From Membranipora membranacea (taxonomy: Eukaryota > Bryozoa > Gymnolaemata > Cheilostomatida > Membraniporidae), in contig OU612069.1 of NCBI GenBank assembly GCA_914767715.1, forward strand, positions 3,906,001 through 3,970,000: DNA of 64,000 nt. Direction: 5' to 3'. Made by a program: the position numbers and the translations under genes. Under the pieces are notes generated by a model. That model worked only from the letters and a program-made list of their open reading frames with translations. It was not told the origin of the DNA and ran no database searches. This document shows positions 61,116-64,000 of the stretch, one piece after another (positions within the stretch are counted from its first letter, which is position 1; each line of letters starts with the position of its first letter).

Positions 61116-61729
61116 CCAAAAAACTAGCAGATACTGTCAAACACAGATTGAAAACCGAATCCCAAAGAATGGAGGCCACCAACGCACCTAACCCTCTACT
61201 CTCCTTTGATATGCTACCATCTGTTTGTTTTAGGTCTCTGCGCCACCGCATTAATCTTTGTAAAGATCACAGGCTTCCAGTATCTTGAATAAATCACTCT
61301 TATTTTTTTTCTATCTTTATATATTTTCGTACACTGCAAATATTTTTATGCAATCACAAACAGTTTTAGACATCAGCATTTTTATTAACTATTTCTACTA
61401 CAGGCAGACCAGATCCTTATTTCTCAATCATCCTTGGGATAATAAAGGTACATTCATAAATGTGTATATGTGGATATGAGTGAGACAATACAAAAGTAGG
61501 AAAAAAATATAAAAACAATGTAGGGTATGGCGCTGGACTTAACCCTGAATGATTCTTGTAATGATTAATCATGTGATAACACAGGGCAGTAGTTTACAAG
61601 AAATAGTAGTGGAGATAAAAGTTTGAGGCAAGTCCAAAGCATCACCAATGACCTCCTTCTCAAGCAATTTAAGTCATATAATAAGCAAATAGAAATCCCA
61701 GAGGAGTTGATTCTGACATGGATTAGAGT

Positions 61730-61800
61730 GTTTTTGGGCCACTGTATTTAGCTTTCTAGGTGAGGGAGCACCTCCCTGCCTCACCTAGAACAACGGCACT
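61730..61800. repeat. Family D fragment, reverse orientation
   Basis: GGCCACTGTATTTAGCTTTCTAGG is the complement of the core of copy 3 (CCTAGAAAGCTAAATACAGTGGCC). Short fragment only. Confidence 0.65.
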
Positions 61801-62599
61801 GTAACATAGACAGTCTTTGTATGATAGATCGTTCAGCTGCAGCTCTTATACCTTTGATGTGGACTCTAAAAGAACAAGAAAATAATGTTGGATGAACAAT
61901 CAGGAAGCGAATCATTGTCTCTCTAATCCTATGCTGAGATTTCAGCATGGATATTTTTATATTGATTCTCTGCATGTGGACTACTGCCAGGCAGTGGTAC
62001 TTTTGTAAGGGATAATGAAGTGGAGCTCTTACTTATTTGTATTTTTTAATTCATAAATCAATCCTCCCAGCCGGCAAGGTTTAGCCAGCAACCTTCTGTA
62101 GAGGTTGCCAATGGGCAACTTTATTGTTACCCAATATCCTCTGACATCACCTGTCTTTGATAGGTATGCCAGAGGGAGCCAGATATCCCCATTTCCCAGC
62201 AACAGATATAATTGGTTGTAGATGCTTCTGCTTTTATACTCTATTTTCTTGCCATTGGCGATTGCAGAAAGAACTTTTCTGGACTGACAACACATAGCCA
62301 ACACTCAAATATTGATGTATTTACCATCTATTAGTATGGCTCCAGCATGAGATCAGTTTACTCCCCATTGTTCTGGACAGGGCTCTCAACCACGCAGGTT
62401 TAGCCCGAGTTACTCAGATTTTTGGGTTCAACTCAGGCTACTCAGGGGATTTTAGAATGTAAGCTAAAAACTCAGATTTTGCTCGTTGGCAGAGATGAAT
62501 AATATATAAACAATGCTAAATGTTGCCTTACAATAATTTATGCCATAATGAATGATCCAGTATTAGATTGTAGTTGTGATAAGCTATGTAAATAATGGG

Positions 62600-62745
62600 A
62601 AGATTTTCGTGTAACACAAAAACTTATTAAGTAAGGTTATCTGCCCCTGAATTTAATAACACAAAAACTCATTAATCAAGGTTATCTGCCCCTGATTTCA
62701 ATCATGAAACCTACTAAGCAAGGTTATCTGCTCCTGATTATAATA
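62600..62745. repeat. Tandem repeat of about 55 bp
   Basis: Three copies containing AAGGTTATCTGCCCCTGA with ACACAAAAACT(T/C)ATTAA. Upstream sequence (61120-62600) has no supported gene. Confidence 0.75.
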
Positions 62746-62750
62746 ATACT

Positions 62751-63001
62751 GCACTGCCTATACTAATAATGCCCCTCACTGCACTCACTGTAATAATACT
62801 CTCACTGCACTGCCTATTCAAGTCATTTCTAAATCAATGATCAAACAATGATCCCAGAGATCCCAAGAGATTATTATGGCTAAATAGAAATTAGAATTTT
62901 AGACATGTTAAAAAGGTGATTTTGCAGGTGAACCGGATAAATCCAGGCAATGATTTCAATAGCATCACATTACATTAATTATGCCTTTCTACCCTGGCGC
63001 C
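62751..63001. repeat. Direct repeat R, intact copy
   Basis: 251-bp block from GCACTGCCTATACTAATAAT to TTTCTACCCTGGCGCC. Copy 2 lies at 63015-63119 plus 63659-63810. Confidence 0.88.
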
Positions 63002-63014
63002 TCGATTCGATTAT

Positions 63015-63810
63015 TGCACTGCCTATACTAATAATGCCTCTCACTGCACTCACTGTATAGTAATACTCTCACTGCGCTGCCTATTCAAGTCATTTATAAA
63101 TCAATGATCAAACAATGATTTCTAAGCGTTATAGAACAGGGGCGTATATTCTAAAAAATTTCACTCGCGCAGCCCGATCCACACGCCGTAGGTGTGGCGG
63201 GGAGGGTGTGGGTGTGTGTCAATACACCGGGCTTTTGATTGGCTTGTCCAGCTCAAGGTCAAAAGTCAAACTATGTATGTACCGTAATTCCTCACTTATA
63301 AGACACCCCCCTTGGGAAAAAGTAAAAATGCTCCAGTTATAAAGCACCCATTTGAAAAAAAACCTTACATCGTTGGGATTCGAACCCACAACATTCTTAA
63401 TAAACAGTGATTACCAGGCAATCGACACTGAGCTATTCAGCCTGGTTTGCACACAGTTATCACGGATTTTGATATACGGATATCCGTCGTCCGTGATTGC
63501 TAATTTACGCCACTGTTATAGAGTATCAACACTTAACACCCCCAACTGAGATGAATAATAAAGATAAGATCAAACTTTTGCATGAGAATAATGTGTGGTA
63601 TTTGTTGTGGGTATTTGATTTCATTTGTGATAAACTATGCTCTTATTGAACTGCCAATCCCAGAGATTTGCAAAAGAGATTATTATGGCTGAATAGAAAT
63701 TGGAATTTTAGACATGTTAAAAAAGTGATTTTGCAGGTGAACCGGGTAAATCCAGGCGATGATTTCAATAGCATCACATTAGATTAATTATGCCTTTCTA
63801 CCCTGGCGCC
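63015..63810. repeat. Direct repeat R, copy split by an insertion
   Basis: 63015-63119 matches the first 105 bp of copy 1, and 63659-63810 matches the rest. About 540 bp (63120-63658) lie between AATGAT and CCCAGAGAT, which are contiguous in copy 1. Confidence 0.85.
63120..63658. mobile_element. Insertion within repeat R carrying a tRNA-like sequence
   Basis: Defined by comparison with the intact copy of repeat R. On the minus strand, 63442-63363 shows box A TAGCTCAGTGT and box B GGTTCGAATCC, as in a tRNA-derived SINE. No clear target duplication seen. Confidence 0.6.
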
Positions 63811-64000
63811 TTTAAATCAATATTTTTACAAACATCATTTTTTAACATCATGTGGATTCATTTTTCACCTGTGGCGACGGCCTTGGTTAGTCCATATCAT
63901 ATGAATTGGTTCATCTGGATCAAATCTAAAATTATTTACGATTATATGCTTACAAGAAATGCTCTAGGTTTTTATTGATTTACTTGCTATCACAAACATG

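Noticed and set aside
62029-62304. 91-codon minus-strand ORF
   Set aside because: Not recognised; could be a decayed transposon piece, but no motif or second exon supports it.

Overview
The window looks like AT-rich nuclear DNA of an invertebrate animal. The evidence is spliced genes with consensus GT-AG introns, an AATAAA poly(A) signal, an EGF domain, LINE and SINE retroelements, many short terminal-inverted-repeat (TIR) elements and long satellites. I cannot name the phylum. All exon models below were read by hand from splice sites, reading frame and intron phase; no transcript or database search was available.

Region 1 (about 0.3-49.4 kb, + strand) is one very large gene whose 5' end lies outside the window. 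I can join 54 exons, about 8.3 kb of coding sequence or roughly 2,760 codons. Intron phases agree at every junction except one (exon 12 to 13). The visible protein starts inside a beta-propeller-like segment (exons 1-3) and continues with one canonical EGF domain (exon 4). Then come about 45 exons of short cysteine-rich modules with the theme C-x5-C-x2-G-x2-C-x2-G-x-C-x3-C, interrupted at intervals by modules with the CxCxxG look of EB or EGF-like domains. It ends with a single transmembrane helix (exon 51) and a short Lys/Ser/Ala-rich cytoplasmic tail (exons 51-54). It should be a type I cell-surface protein with a very long cysteine-rich ectodomain. Its introns hold a LINE with a long open ORF, a truncated LINE, several MITE families, tRNA-derived SINEs and microsatellites. 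Several of these sit against splice sites.

Region 2 (49.4-54.2 kb) is intergenic. It holds a 1.3 kb satellite of 8/16-bp units (51.3-52.6 kb) and a nearly perfect 280-bp foldback element (53.35-53.64 kb).

Region 3 (54.2-59.5 kb) holds two convergently oriented, paralogous three-exon genes for small secreted peptides. They share TATA-box spacing, a 5'UTR motif, exon layout and signal peptide, but differ strongly in the exon that encodes the mature peptide. Between them lie a 59-bp tandem repeat, a 40-bp repeat and the 3' end of another LINE.

Region 4 (59.5-64 kb) has no gene that I can support. It holds a duplicated block, one copy of which is split by an insertion carrying a tRNA-like sequence.
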